Part shown: piece by piece, positions 1 through 9,328 of the stretch
How the letters are laid out: every line of letters begins with the position of its first letter
Position numbering within the stretch: position 1 is the first letter of the stretch
Assembly (NCBI RefSeq): GCF_936928535.1
Contig: NZ_CAKZHY010000166.1
Span: forward strand, 1 to 64,000
Direction of reading: 5' to 3'
From: an uncultured Bradyrhizobium sp.
Lineage (GTDB): Bacteria; Pseudomonadota; Alphaproteobacteria; Rhizobiales; Xanthobacteraceae
DNA length: 64,000 bases
Position numbers and translations under genes: made by a program
Notes under the pieces: model-generated
The model's database searches: none
What the model saw: only the letters and a program-made list of their open reading frames with translations
What the model was told of the DNA's origin: nothing

Positions 1-147
1 GATGTCCATGCAGAGCTCGACGCACTCGTCGCAGATGAAGACCGTGGGACCCGCGGTCAGTTTGCGGAGTGTAGTCTCGGCGACTGACTGAATTGCCATG
101 GCGGCCTCAAACCACATCGACGCGGTGGCAAGTGGGAAAATGATCAT
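1..147 (-). CDS. ClpX-type C4 zinc-finger orphan protein (runs off left edge)
   Basis: The frame reads leftward out of the window, so only the first 49 residues are visible. From about residue 30 it matches the second half of the ClpX zinc-binding domain ([20 protein letters not shown]), with the CDEC pair intact. A real ClpX starts with the first zinc CxxC pair; here that part is replaced by a hydrophobic stretch ([16 protein letters not shown]), so this is not an ordinary clpX 5' end. The chosen ATG has a GAGGGG ribosome site 8 bases upstream; a second ATG at base 99 is possible. Rhizobia carry small proteins of this sort beside true ClpX. It may be an adaptor-like protein or a remnant. Family assignment is firm; function is unknown. 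Confidence 0.6.
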   Translation of the reverse strand, partial: MIIFPLATASMWFEAAMAIQSVAETTLRKLTAGPTVFICDECVELCMDI

Positions 148-191
148 CTGCGGCCCCTCGCGGATTGTCGTGGGTCAGATAACAGGCAGGT

Positions 192-497
192 TCAGCCGCC
201 GCATTTCGGCGCTGCGAGATTATTGAAAATATTCATCACGGAATCGAGCGTAGCTAACACCCGCGCGCCATCGACACCATCAGCAACGGCTTGCCGCAGC
301 ATTATGGACTCATAGAATGAGGTCACGCGAACGCGGCACGTTTTCTCTGTCTCCGCCGTATTAGCGGCTTTGCTGTGGACAGACGTGACCGTAGGAGCAG
401 CGTGGATATCCCTGTCTAAGGTGGACCCCACCGCGAGCCCCGAATTAGCAAACGAACTGATTAGAGCAGAGGCGACGAGAACTGTGGTTCTTCGCAT
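192..497 (-). CDS. Small secreted hypothetical protein
   Basis: 101 residues. An N-terminal signal peptide (MRRTTVLVASALISSFANSG, then a likely cut near residue 22-24) precedes a charged mature part with two cysteines, one near the middle and one three residues from the end, which could form a disulfide. A GGAG lies 8 bases before the ATG. A second ATG at 558, in another frame behind a strong AAGGAG, opens a 37-codon leader-like frame that overlaps this start; it may be a leader or noise. No family recognised. Predicted periplasmic or secreted. Confidence 0.5.
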   Translation of the reverse strand: MRRTTVLVASALISSFANSGLAVGSTLDRDIHAAPTVTSVHSKAANTAETEKTCRVRVTSFYESIMLRQAVADGVDGARVLATLDSVMNIFNNLAAPKCGG

Positions 498-1147
498 GAT
501 CAGACTCCAGAATGGCAGGGCTCGTGAGAGAAATAGTTTCTGGCAGACGATGAGGCATTCAAGTCTCCTTTGATCGGTGTGAATTTCTAGTGCGTCAAAA
601 CTAATGGGATTGTCCCGAGCGTCTCAATTGAGCACGGGTTGAGCTGGGGCACCCAAAAGGGAGCAGGACGGTGATCCGAAAGCTTAGGGCACTCGAAAAA
701 AGGCTAGCGTTCGTCCGCTGCGACCATACGATTGCACCCGTCTCGCAGCGCCACACGAAGCGGGGGAGACGGTTAGTTGCAGATCCTCGCTCAGTGCGGT
801 TGATGGACCCGTCGCATATCGCCTTGCAGTTGCCGGTGGTCGTCAGCCGGAGCGGTTGGCATGCCTTCCGAGCCGCTAGAGTGCGGCCCGCGTTCAGCAA
901 CATTGGCTTTACGGAACTCTCGGTTCCAAATAGCCTCCTTCTCCGTTTTGGCGCCTGACTCTGCGTTATGCGGCCGCCGCAGTGGCGTCAAAGGCCGGAC
1001 AAATCCCTCTTTGTTGCTAAAATGAACAAGGACCGGCGTTCCCTCTACTTGGCAAGACCAACGGCGGATGGCATTTCACGGCCGACGGAGTACGATTTCT
1101 CTATTTCTGAGAGACGCCCCGCGTGTGGAGCGCGAAAAGCTTGATCA
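498..1147. other. Intergenic stretch, no convincing gene
   Basis: About 650 bases between two divergently read genes. Open frames of 66-100 codons occur on both strands around 600-990, but they overlap each other, lack ribosome sites and have no recognisable domain. It probably holds promoters for both flanking genes; no clear promoter or operator was found. Confidence 0.4.
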
Positions 1148-4100
1148 GTGAACTCAAGCCGATGCCCCACGCTGGGGTCTGAAGATGGTGAGGCAGTGAA
1201 CGTCACCCGCTTGGACGGTAGCTCTCAGGTGTTGTGGGAGGACGGCGAGCGCGTGTTCAGCCGAGGCTGGCGACTGGACGAGAATGGCAACCGGACCGCC
1301 GTCCTGCTTGTTACCTCTGCCGCAGACCACCCGTCCCCCTCGACACTCGATCGCCTGGCACACGAATACGAATTGAAAGATGAACTCGAGGGGGCATGGG
1401 CGGCGCAGCCGCTCGCCCTGATGCGCGGCGCCGGTCGGACCGTGCTGGTGCTCGATGATGTGGGTGGCGAGCCGCTCGGCCATTTGCTGGGTGAGCCCTT
1501 AGAGGTAGAACGGTTCTTGCGCTTGGCAATCGCCGTTACGTCTGCTCTGGGGAAGCTTCATCAGCGCGGGCTCGTTCACAAAGACATCAAGCCGGCCAAC
1601 CTGCTGCTCAACGAAGCGACCCGCGAGGTGCGGCTCACCGGGTTCGGCATCGCTTCCCGGTTTGCGCGGGAACGTCAGTCGCCTTCTCCTCCCGAGACGA
1701 TCGCGGGTACGCTCGCCTACATGGCGCCGGAGCAGACCGGACGGATGAATCGATCGATTGACTCTCGCAGCGATCTCTACGCCCTCGGCGTCACCCTTTA
1801 CCAGATGGTCACGGGGGTTCTGCCCTTAACAGCCACCGATCCGATGGAGTGGGTGCACTGCCATATCGCCAGAAAGCCGGTTCCACCAAGGGAGCGGTTA
1901 AAGAGTGTCCCGATTCCTGTCTCGGCGATCATCATGAAGCTTCTCGCCAAGACACCCGAGGATCGTTACCAGACTGCCGGCGGGGCCGAACGAGATCTGC
2001 GACGCTGTTTGGCGGAATGGGAAGCGCACCACCGCTGCGATGAATTCCCGCTCGGCCTGCAGGATGCGCCGAACCAGCTGCTGATACCCGAGAAGCTGTA
2101 TGGACGAGATCGTGATATCTCGGTGTTACTTTCCTGCTTCAGTCGGATCATAAAGACTGGCATGCCGGAGTTGGTGCTGGTCTCCGGATACTCGGGCATA
2201 GGCAAATCCTCAGTCGTTGATGAACTCCACAAGGTGCTGGTGCCGCCGCGCGGCCTTTTCGCATCTGGCAAGTTCGAGCAGTACAAGCGAGACGTCCCCT
2301 ACGCGACACTGGTGCAGGCTTTTCAAGGTCTCGTCCGGCCTCTCCTCAGCAAAAGCGATACCGAGTTGGCGAGCTGGCGTCAGGACCTCCTAGAGGCGCT
2401 GGGTTCGAACGGGCGCCTCATGATCGACCTCATACCCGAGCTCAAATTAGTCGTAGGAGACCAACCGGCGGTTCCTGAGTTACCGCCAAAACAGTCACAA
2501 AGTCGTTTTCAGCTCGTGTTTCGGCGCTTCATTGGCGTATTTGCGCGCCCCGACCATCTATTGACGCTCTTCCTCGACGACCTGCAGTGGCTCGATGAGG
2601 CAACCCTGGATCTTCTTGAGGACTTACTGACGCGTTCAGATTTGCGGCACCTCATGCTGATTGGTGCCTATCGCGATAACGAAGTTGCCGCGACCCACCC
2701 GCTAATGAGAAAGCTCCGCGACATCAAGGCGGCCGGCGGAAACGTCGTGGAGATCAAGCTGGCGCCGCTCAGCCTAGAGGATGTCGAGGAGTTGGTTGCG
2801 GACGCTCTTCGCTGCGAATTCGAGCGCGCTGCGCCGATTGCGAAGCTGGTGCACTTGAAGACGGGTGGCAATCCGTTTTTCACCATCCAATTCCTGATTT
2901 CGCTCGTCGAGGAAGGATTACTCACATTCGACCACGACGGCGCGCGCTGGTCCTGGGATATCGACCGCATATACGCCAAGGGCTATACCGATAACGTCGT
3001 CGATCTTATGGTTGGGAAGCTCACGCGCCTGCCGACTGAGACGCAGAATTCATTGAAGCAGCTCGCTTGTCTTGGAAGCACTGCCGAAAGCCAAACACTT
3101 TCGATCGTCCTCGGGATGTCGGAGGAGCGGATCGATACGTGTCTGTGGCCGGCCCGCCAGCAGGAACTGGTCGAGCTTGTGGCAGGCACTTACAGGTTCG
3201 TCCACGATCGCGTCCAGGAGGCTGCTTATGAGCTGATCCCCAAGGGACTGCGCGGCGAGGAGCACCTTCGAATCGGAAGACTGCTTGCGGCAAACATGCC
3301 CTCCGAAACGCCCGAAGCAATCTTTGATATCGTCAACCAGCTCAATCGCGGGTCAAGCTTAATGACCTCGATGCAGGAGCGCGAGCGGCTCGCCGCACTC
3401 AATCTGCTCGCGGGCGAGCGCGCCAAAGCCTCTACTGCGTACGTCTCGGCGCTCAACTATCTGCTCTCCGGCGCTGCACTGCTGCCGGGGGACGCTTGGG
3501 AGCGCAAGCGCGACCTGATCTTTGAGCTGGAACTGCATCGGGCCGAATGTGAGTTCCTCACTGGCGCGCTAGTGGAAGCTGAGCGGCGATTGGCGGTGCT
3601 GTCGGCCCGTGCCGAAACGACGCTCGAACGAGCCCGGGTCACTTGCCTGCAGGTTGATCTTTACACGACCCTGGATCAGGGCAGCCGCGCGATCACAGTT
3701 GGTCTCGACTATCTTCGCCACCTAGGCATCGACTGGTCGCCGCACCCGACGGAGAACGAAGCCCTGCAGGAGTACGAGCGGATCTGGTCCCAACTTGGCT
3801 CACGCACGATAGAAGCCCTCGTCGATCTACCATTGATGAGCAATGCTACATCACTCGCGACCCTCGATGTCCTGACGAAGCTGGGACCGCCCGCACACTA
3901 TACGGATGCGAAACTACGTTCGATGGTGATCTGTCGAGCGGTCAATCTCAGCCTCGAGGGCGGCAATTGTGACGGCTCGTGCTATGCCTATGCAGTGCTT
4001 GGCAGGCTTGCCGGACCGGAATTTGGCGATTACGAGACGGGACTTCGATTCGGCCGTCTCGGTTATGAACTGGTCGAACAGCGCGGGCTAAAGCGCTTTC

Positions 4101-7060
4101 AAGCGAGGACCTATCTGAATTTTGGATATTTGCTCATGTTCTGGACGAAACATGTCCAGGAAGGCCATAATGTGCTCAAGCGTGCGTTTGAGACCGCAAA
4201 CCAAATTGGTGACCTCACTTTTGCGGCCTACTACTACACCCACCTGAACACGTACCTTCTCAAATCGGGCGATCCTCTCGATAAGGTGCAAGTCGACGTC
4301 GAGCATGGACTTGCTTTCGCTCAGAACATACAGTTCGGCTTTGCGGTCGACTCCATCGCCGGCCAGCTTGGGTTAATTCGGACCCTTCGCGGCTTAACGC
4401 CGACCTTCGGTTGTTTCGACGATGGACAGTTTGACGAACTGCTACTGGAGTCGCGCTTCTGCAGAAACCGAGACTTGGCATTGGCCGCAGGCTCGTATTG
4501 GACCCGCAAGCTGCAGGCACGCTTCTTTGCTGGCGACTATTCAAGTGCCCTCGAGGCGTCATTGCACGCGCGACAGCTGCAGCCGACATCGGCGTCTTTC
4601 TTCGAATGCGCGGAATATCACTTTTACAGCGCGCTCTCCAGAGCTGCATCCTGCGCGTCCGCGGCGGCTAGCCAATGGCGAGAGCATGTCAGCGCACTGG
4701 CGGCGCACCACCGACAGCTCGAGGTCTGGGCGACGGCCTGCCCGGAAAACTTCGAGGACCGCGCTGCGTTGGTTGGTGCGGAGATTGCCCGGATTGATGG
4801 CCGTCAGTTCGATGCCATGAACCTTTACGAAAAAGCGATCCGTTCTGCGCAGACAAACACCTTTGTTCATAACGAAGCGCTCGCAAACGAGTTGGCGGCG
4901 CGCTTTTACACCGCCTGCGGCTTTGAGAAAATCGCGCACCTATACCTGCGAAACGCCAGGGATTGCTACCAGCGTTGGGGCGCGAATGGCAAGGTGCGCC
5001 AACTCGATGCGATGTATCCACGCCCCAGAATGGAAGAGCCCGCCCCGGCTCCGACGAGCACAATCGCGGCGTCTGTCGAGCAACTCGACCTCGCAACAGT
5101 GATCAAGGTATCGCAAGCCATATCGGGCGAGATAGTGCTGGAGAAATTGCTCGAAATGCTTATGCGCACGGCGCTTGAACAGGCTGGCGCCGAACGAGGC
5201 TTGTTGACTTTTTTGCGCGGGACCGAGCAGCGGATCGCCGCCAAAGCTATGACCGACGCCAATTTTGTAACCGTGCATCTGTGCGACGAGGGCGTGGCTT
5301 CGACAGTGCTGCCGCAGTCGGTGCTCCAATATGTTCTGCGAACGCGGCAAAGCGCTATTGTAGACGATGCGTCATCTCACCATTTATTTTCTGCTGATCC
5401 CTACATCGTTGAAAGTCATCTCCGCTCCATTCTCTGTTTGCCGCTGATTAACCAGGGAAAGCTGGTTGGTATTCTCTACCTGGAGAATAATCTGACTACC
5501 GGTGCGTTTACGCCCGATCGAGTCGCTTTGTTGACCGTGCTCGCGTCGCAGGCGGCGATCTCGCTCGAAAATTCGCGACTCTATTACGACCTGGCAGATC
5601 GGGAAGAGAAGATTCGACGTTTGGTCGACGCAAACATCATCGGCATCTTCATCGCCGACCGCGAGGGTCGGATACTCGAGGCCAATGACGCGTTTCTACG
5701 TCTTATAAGATACAGCCGTGACGACTTGATTTCAGGTCGGGTACGCTGGACCGAGTTGACTCCGCCTGAATGGCGCGAGCGGGACGCACTCACTCAAGCT
5801 GAACTAAACTCGACGGGCATCGCGCAGCCATTCGAGAAGGAGTATGTTCGGAAAGACGGCAGCCGCATTCCCGTGCTTGTTGGCGCCGCGCTCTTTAAGG
5901 ACGGCGGCGATCGCCTTGCGTTCGTTCTGGATCTGACAGAGCGGAAGCGCGTCGAGGAAGCGCTTAGCCAAGCACAAAGACTAAGCCGAACCGGCAATTG
6001 GATCTACGACGCGACAACGACGCGATACCTCTATTGGTCAGACGAGAGCTACAGGATCTGGGGGTTTGATCCCACACAGGGGCTCCCAAGTCGACAAAGT
6101 ATGTGGGAACGCATTCACCCAGAGGACCGCGATAGAGTGTGGGCAGCGGTTCAGGAGGCTGTGCTGCAGAAGAGAGATTTTATTTCCGAGTTCAGGCTTC
6201 TTCTACCTGATGATACAATCAAATGGGTTGAAGGAACCAGTTATCATGTGTTTTCTCCGAGCGGTACGCTGGCTGAGGTTATTACGACAACAGTCGACGT
6301 GACGGAACGAAGGCGAGCGCAGGACGAGCGTGAAAAGCTACGCCAGCTCGAGTTGGATTTCGCCCACATGAATCGCGTGAGCCTGATGGGAGAATTGGCG
6401 GCCTCGCTCTCTCACGAAATTCTTCATCCGATTGCAACCGCTCGCAACAACGCTCGTGCCGGAATGCGCTTTTTGGAAATGAACCCGCCAAATCTAGGTG
6501 AAGTCAGGGAAGCGCTAAGTTGCGTTGTCCGGGACGCGGACCGCGCCAGAGACATCGTCGGACGCATGCGTGATCATATCAAAAAGGCCCCCCCACGAAA
6601 AGAACGCTTTGACCTGAATGCTGCGATCAACGAAGTGCTCCTATTGGCACAAAGCGTGACTCAAAGGAACGAAGTTTCAGTTCAAACGCATCTTACTCGC
6701 GGATCTCTCCCGATTCGAGGGGATCGCATTCAGCTGCAACAAGTCCTGCTGAATTTGATTGTCAACGCGACTGAAGCAATGAGCTCTGTCGAAGATGAAG
6801 CAAGAGAGCTGTTCATCAGCACTCAGAAACATGAAATAGGCATCGTGGTAGCCGTACGCGATGTTGGCCCTGGTATTGATACGCAGCATCTTGATCGAGT
6901 TTTCGACGCCTTTTTCACTACTAAGTCCACCGGAACAGGAATGGGATTGTCGATCTGCCGCTCGATTATCCATGCTCATGGGGGCAAGTTGTGGGCGGAA
7001 GCTAACAAACCTCACGGCGCGGTGTTTCAGTTCACACTGCCTGCGGACAATGGGTCATGA
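1148..7060 (+). CDS. Giant Ser/Thr kinase-ATPase-GAF-PAS-histidine kinase
   Basis: 1970 residues in one frame. Order: protein-kinase-like domain (about 30-290, with HKDIKPAN at 144-151 and a PE motif in YMAPEQ); AAA/STAND-type ATPase from about 315 (Walker A GYSGIGKSS at 347-355) with a long helical middle region; GAF domain (about 1310-1480); two PAS domains (about 1500-1740); HisKA with LSHEILHPI and a HATPase with NLIVNATEA, VRDVGPGI and GTGMGLS at the C end. The kinase DFG aspartate is glycine (LTGFGIAS), which I believe is common in this family and may mean weak or no kinase activity. The frame opens with GTG at 1148 without a good ribosome site; GTG at 1196, behind GGTGAGG, is a good alternative. 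Probably cytoplasmic. A likely partner for the FixJ-type regulators just downstream; it overlaps the convergent receiver gene by 6 bases. Confidence 0.9.
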   Translation: MNSSRCPTLGSEDGEAVNVTRLDGSSQVLWEDGERVFSRGWRLDENGNRTAVLLVTSAADHPSPSTLDRLAHEYELKDELEGAWAAQPLALMRGAGRTVLVLDDVGGEPLGHLLGEPLEVERFLRLAIAVTSALGKLHQRGLVHKDIKPANLLLNEATREVRLTGFGIASRFARERQSPSPPETIAGTLAYMAPEQTGRMNRSIDSRSDLYALGVTLYQMVTGVLPLTATDPMEWVHCHIARKPVPPRERLKSVPIPVSAIIMKLLAKTPEDRYQTAGGAERDLRRCLAEWEAHHRCDEFPLGLQDAPNQLLIPEKLYGRDRDISVLLSCFSRIIKTGMPELVLVSGYSGIGKSSVVDELHKVLVPPRGLFASGKFEQYKRDVPYATLVQAFQGLVRPLLSKSDTELASWRQDLLEALGSNGRLMIDLIPELKLVVGDQPAVPELPPKQSQSRFQLVFRRFIGVFARPDHLLTLFLDDLQWLDEATLDLLEDLLTRSDLRHLMLIGAYRDNEVAATHPLMRKLRDIKAAGGNVVEIKLAPLSLEDVEELVADALRCEFERAAPIAKLVHLKTGGNPFFTIQFLISLVEEGLLTFDHDGARWSWDIDRIYAKGYTDNVVDLMVGKLTRLPTETQNSLKQLACLGSTAESQTLSIVLGMSEERIDTCLWPARQQELVELVAGTYRFVHDRVQEAAYELIPKGLRGEEHLRIGRLLAANMPSETPEAIFDIVNQLNRGSSLMTSMQERERLAALNLLAGERAKASTAYVSALNYLLSGAALLPGDAWERKRDLIFELELHRAECEFLTGALVEAERRLAVLSARAETTLERARVTCLQVDLYTTLDQGSRAITVGLDYLRHLGIDWSPHPTENEALQEYERIWSQLGSRTIEALVDLPLMSNATSLATLDVLTKLGPPAHYTDAKLRSMVICRAVNLSLEGGNCDGSCYAYAVLGRLAGPEFGDYETGLRFGRLGYELVEQRGLKRFQARTYLNFGYLLMFWTKHVQEGHNVLKRAFETANQIGDLTFAAYYYTHLNTYLLKSGDPLDKVQVDVEHGLAFAQNIQFGFAVDSIAGQLGLIRTLRGLTPTFGCFDDGQFDELLLESRFCRNRDLALAAGSYWTRKLQARFFAGDYSSALEASLHARQLQPTSASFFECAEYHFYSALSRAASCASAAASQWREHVSALAAHHRQLEVWATACPENFEDRAALVGAEIARIDGRQFDAMNLYEKAIRSAQTNTFVHNEALANELAARFYTACGFEKIAHLYLRNARDCYQRWGANGKVRQLDAMYPRPRMEEPAPAPTSTIAASVEQLDLATVIKVSQAISGEIVLEKLLEMLMRTALEQAGAERGLLTFLRGTEQRIAAKAMTDANFVTVHLCDEGVASTVLPQSVLQYVLRTRQSAIVDDASSHHLFSADPYIVESHLRSILCLPLINQGKLVGILYLENNLTTGAFTPDRVALLTVLASQAAISLENSRLYYDLADREEKIRRLVDANIIGIFIADREGRILEANDAFLRLIRYSRDDLISGRVRWTELTPPEWRERDALTQAELNSTGIAQPFEKEYVRKDGSRIPVLVGAALFKDGGDRLAFVLDLTERKRVEEALSQAQRLSRTGNWIYDATTTRYLYWSDESYRIWGFDPTQGLPSRQSMWERIHPEDRDRVWAAVQEAVLQKRDFISEFRLLLPDDTIKWVEGTSYHVFSPSGTLAEVITTTVDVTERRRAQDEREKLRQLELDFAHMNRVSLMGELAASLSHEILHPIATARNNARAGMRFLEMNPPNLGEVREALSCVVRDADRARDIVGRMRDHIKKAPPRKERFDLNAAINEVLLLAQSVTQRNEVSVQTHLTRGSLPIRGDRIQLQQVLLNLIVNATEAMSSVEDEARELFISTQKHEIGIVVAVRDVGPGIDTQHLDRVFDAFFTTKSTGTGMGLSICRSIIHAHGGKLWAEANKPHGAVFQFTLPADNGS

Positions 7061-7447
7061 ATTGTCTCCAGTCGACGTCCCCGGCTGTAGCGCCCAATGC
7101 AGGCATTGCTCAAGGTGGTGGTCGTCCACCGGCTTAGCGAGGTAGCAAGCAACGCCGTCCTTTAGAGCCCGGTCCCTAATGACCTCGTCGGGGTAAGCGG
7201 TAACAAGGATTGTTGGGATCGCGTAGCCGCTATCGACCAAATGTTTGTGCAGCTGCACTCCACTCATTCCCGGCATGTGAACGTCCGCGATCAAGCAGCC
7301 TGTTAGCGGCAAAATGCCTGACGCCAGGAAATCCGCTGCTGACGGAAACGACTCAACAGTGTAGCCCATTGAAGTCACGAGCTTTTGCATCGACTCACGA
7401 TAGAGCTGATCGTCGTCGACGACTGCTATCAGCGTTTCGTTCAACAT
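7055..7447 (-). CDS. Receiver-only response regulator
   Basis: 131 residues forming a single receiver domain and nothing else. Acidic pocket VVDDD at 9-13, phospho-acceptor Asp near 55 in IADVHMPG, conserved Thr in ITLVTAYPD-like strand 4 (read TILVTAYPD) and Lys in YLAKP. The frame extends upstream to 7594, but homology starts at MLNETL, so the ATG at 7447 is preferred. It lacks an output domain, so it may relay phosphate or compete for it. It is clearly paralogous to the gene at 62555-62941 (shared SFPSAADFLA and CYLAKP). It ends inside the 3' end of the giant histidine kinase, which faces it. Confidence 0.85.
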   Translation of the reverse strand: MLNETLIAVVDDDQLYRESMQKLVTSMGYTVESFPSAADFLASGILPLTGCLIADVHMPGMSGVQLHKHLVDSGYAIPTILVTAYPDEVIRDRALKDGVACYLAKPVDDHHLEQCLHWALQPGTSTGDNS

Positions 7448-7676
7448 TGCCGGTTCCAGGCACTTTCCGCGCTCCAACCACACTGGCGGCATACTCGCGC
7501 CTGCATGCAATTGTAGTGTCGGAGACATTTCCCGACAATGCAATAACCCCGTCCCTAAGCCATGGCTTAGGTTTCTGGCTATCCGTTTAGACAAAAGATG
7601 CCTGTTCAGGCCGCCTACTTGAGCTTAGAATGATACCACAACCAGAAAGACTTCGGGCCCGCACAGGAAGCCGAGA

Positions 7677-8303
7677 ATGGGTGAGGCAAATCCCAGCGTC
7701 TTGGTTATTGATGACGATCTCGAGTTTCGCGACTCTGTCGTGCGGCTGTTGCGGACGGTCGGCTTACCGGCCCTACAATTTTCATCTGTTCCCGACTTTC
7801 TCAAAGCCGATCCGCCGGATGGCCCGACTTGCCTAGTGCTTGACGTGAGAATGCCGGGGCGAAGCGGTCTTGAGCTTCAGCGCGACCTCGCCGCCGCGAA
7901 CAGGCAAGTGCCGATCATCTTCATCACAGCGCACGCTGACGTGCCGATGACCGTCCAAGCGATGAAGGGCGGCGCAATAGAGTTCCTTACAAAGCCATTC
8001 CGTGATCAAGACCTGCTTGACGCGGTTGAGGCTGGCCTCTCTCGCGATCGTGCTCGTCGGGAGAGTGAGAGGACATTGGCTGCGCTCAGGGAGCGGTTCG
8101 ACACGCTCAGCTCCCGCGAGCGTGACATCATGCTATATGTCGTAGCCGGTCGCCTTAACAAGCAGATCGCGAGCGAGATCGGAATCGCTGAATCCACGGT
8201 GAAGGTGCATCGTACCAATCTGATGCGGAAGATGAAGGCGCGTTCGCTTCCGGAGCTCAGCCGGATGGCCGATACCCTTAATGTGAGCCGACCGCAGCAG
8301 TAG
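7677..8303 (+). CDS. FixJ/NarL-type response regulator
   Basis: 208 residues. Receiver domain at 6-120 with IDDD, phospho-acceptor Asp56 (LVLDVRMPG), strand-4 TAHAD and Lys106 (LTKPF). LuxR-type helix-turn-helix at about 140-200 (LSSRERDIMLYVVAG, then NKQIASEIGIAESTVKVH). An AGGAAG ribosome site precedes the ATG. It is a DNA-binding regulator of the FixJ/NodW class, probably activated by a nearby histidine kinase. Its close relative is the gene at 61659. Targets cannot be read from the sequence. Confidence 0.9.
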   Translation: MGEANPSVLVIDDDLEFRDSVVRLLRTVGLPALQFSSVPDFLKADPPDGPTCLVLDVRMPGRSGLELQRDLAAANRQVPIIFITAHADVPMTVQAMKGGAIEFLTKPFRDQDLLDAVEAGLSRDRARRESERTLAALRERFDTLSSRERDIMLYVVAGRLNKQIASEIGIAESTVKVHRTNLMRKMKARSLPELSRMADTLNVSRPQQ

Positions 8304-8775
8304 AGCCGCTCAACTCAAGCCATGTTCTCGAGGTTACGCCACACCGCGCGGACTCGATCTGGCTATTTCCCTACACCGGCAATCCGTTCTCTACGGTGTC
8401 CCTCGGCTGCGGAGGGCGTGCTTCGCCGGTTTGCATCTAAGCGATGGTTCAGCAAAGCCAACTCCAAGCCGGCTGCCCAATACCTCCTGCGGAGTCGACC
8501 GCCTCGTCTCAAGCAGCCAAGTTGCACGTTATAACCGCTCTTTTCGAGATACCGCAATGTACCGAGCACGCGAGGTTATGAATGAGCGCATTCATCAGAC
8601 GCTTGCCGCATACCGAACAGGAACTCGGCGCAAAGCATTGCGCCCGACATTTGGATTCGTACAAGTCGTACTTCCCGCTAACGAAGATCTCTTTTGTACC
8701 GTTTCGCTTTGTACTGGTTCAGCTTCCGCCGGAAGGAGGGCCCTTGTCTGCCCTGTCGCTTCCGACGAGCGCGAG
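8304..8775. other. Intergenic stretch with decayed sequence
   Basis: Open frames here do not match a family. The stretch runs into the LysR remnant that follows; the missing N-terminal helix-turn-helix of that gene is not visible here, so the 5' part seems lost or unrecognisable. Confidence 0.35.
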
Positions 8776-9222
8776 GTGCTCGGGACCGTCACCGTCAGCG
8801 CTTCGGAATCGGTGGCTGCCGCCCCCTCAGACCTCAATCACCACTCGGTGATCATGGGTCCGGCGCACTCATCGTCGACTGTCTGCTTGCGCGAAGACGG
8901 CCGTGTCACCTCAGTGCGCGTTGCAAGTCAGCACGCGATCACGATCAGCGAAGGAGCCACAGCAAGCGCCGTCGCTGGGGGATTGCGGCGTCGAGCGAGA
9001 GCAGTGTGCAGGCAGAGCTCGCGGCCGGGCGGCTCGTGCCGGGTCCTGCCTGAGTGGGATTTCGCCTCGATGGAAGTCAATGCCCGCTTTATCGGCGGAG
9101 AGACCACGAAGCCTGCCGCACGGGCATTTGCCGATTTCCTGGCCAGGGAGCTGCCCACCTCGCGGATCATCAGTTCGACCCTCAGGGCTCCAGAAAGCGT
9201 GTCCGTGCGTCCAAACCAATAG
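8776..9222 (+). pseudogene. LysR-family regulator remnant, frameshifted
   Basis: Frame 1 gives VTVSASESVA, then HHSVIMGPAHSS...CLREDGRVTSVRV...ITISEGA, which is the effector-domain C-terminal half of a LysR regulator. Near 8977-8981 the match jumps to frame 3 (GIAASSESSVQAELAAGRLV) and near 9039-9043 it returns to frame 1 (VLPEWDFAS, then FIGGETTKPAARAFADFL), ending at 9222. These are two compensating single-base shifts about 60 bases apart. A block of perhaps 60-70 residues between SESVA and the VIMGPAH segment, and the whole DNA-binding domain, are missing. It is therefore a decayed gene. It lies just upstream of an intact LysR gene but does not look like a recent copy of it. Confidence 0.6.
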
Positions 9223-9328
9223 ACCAGGCTGTTCTAACGTGTGCATGCAGATGGCATCTGTATGCCGTGATTTTGGCGGCCCGTGACGTCGTCAAGTGCA
9301 TAGACAGGAGAAACTCATCGGAGAATCC

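Noticed and set aside
4422-5350. Several 100-136 codon frames on both strands
   Set aside because: All are inside the 1970-codon kinase gene and have no domain.
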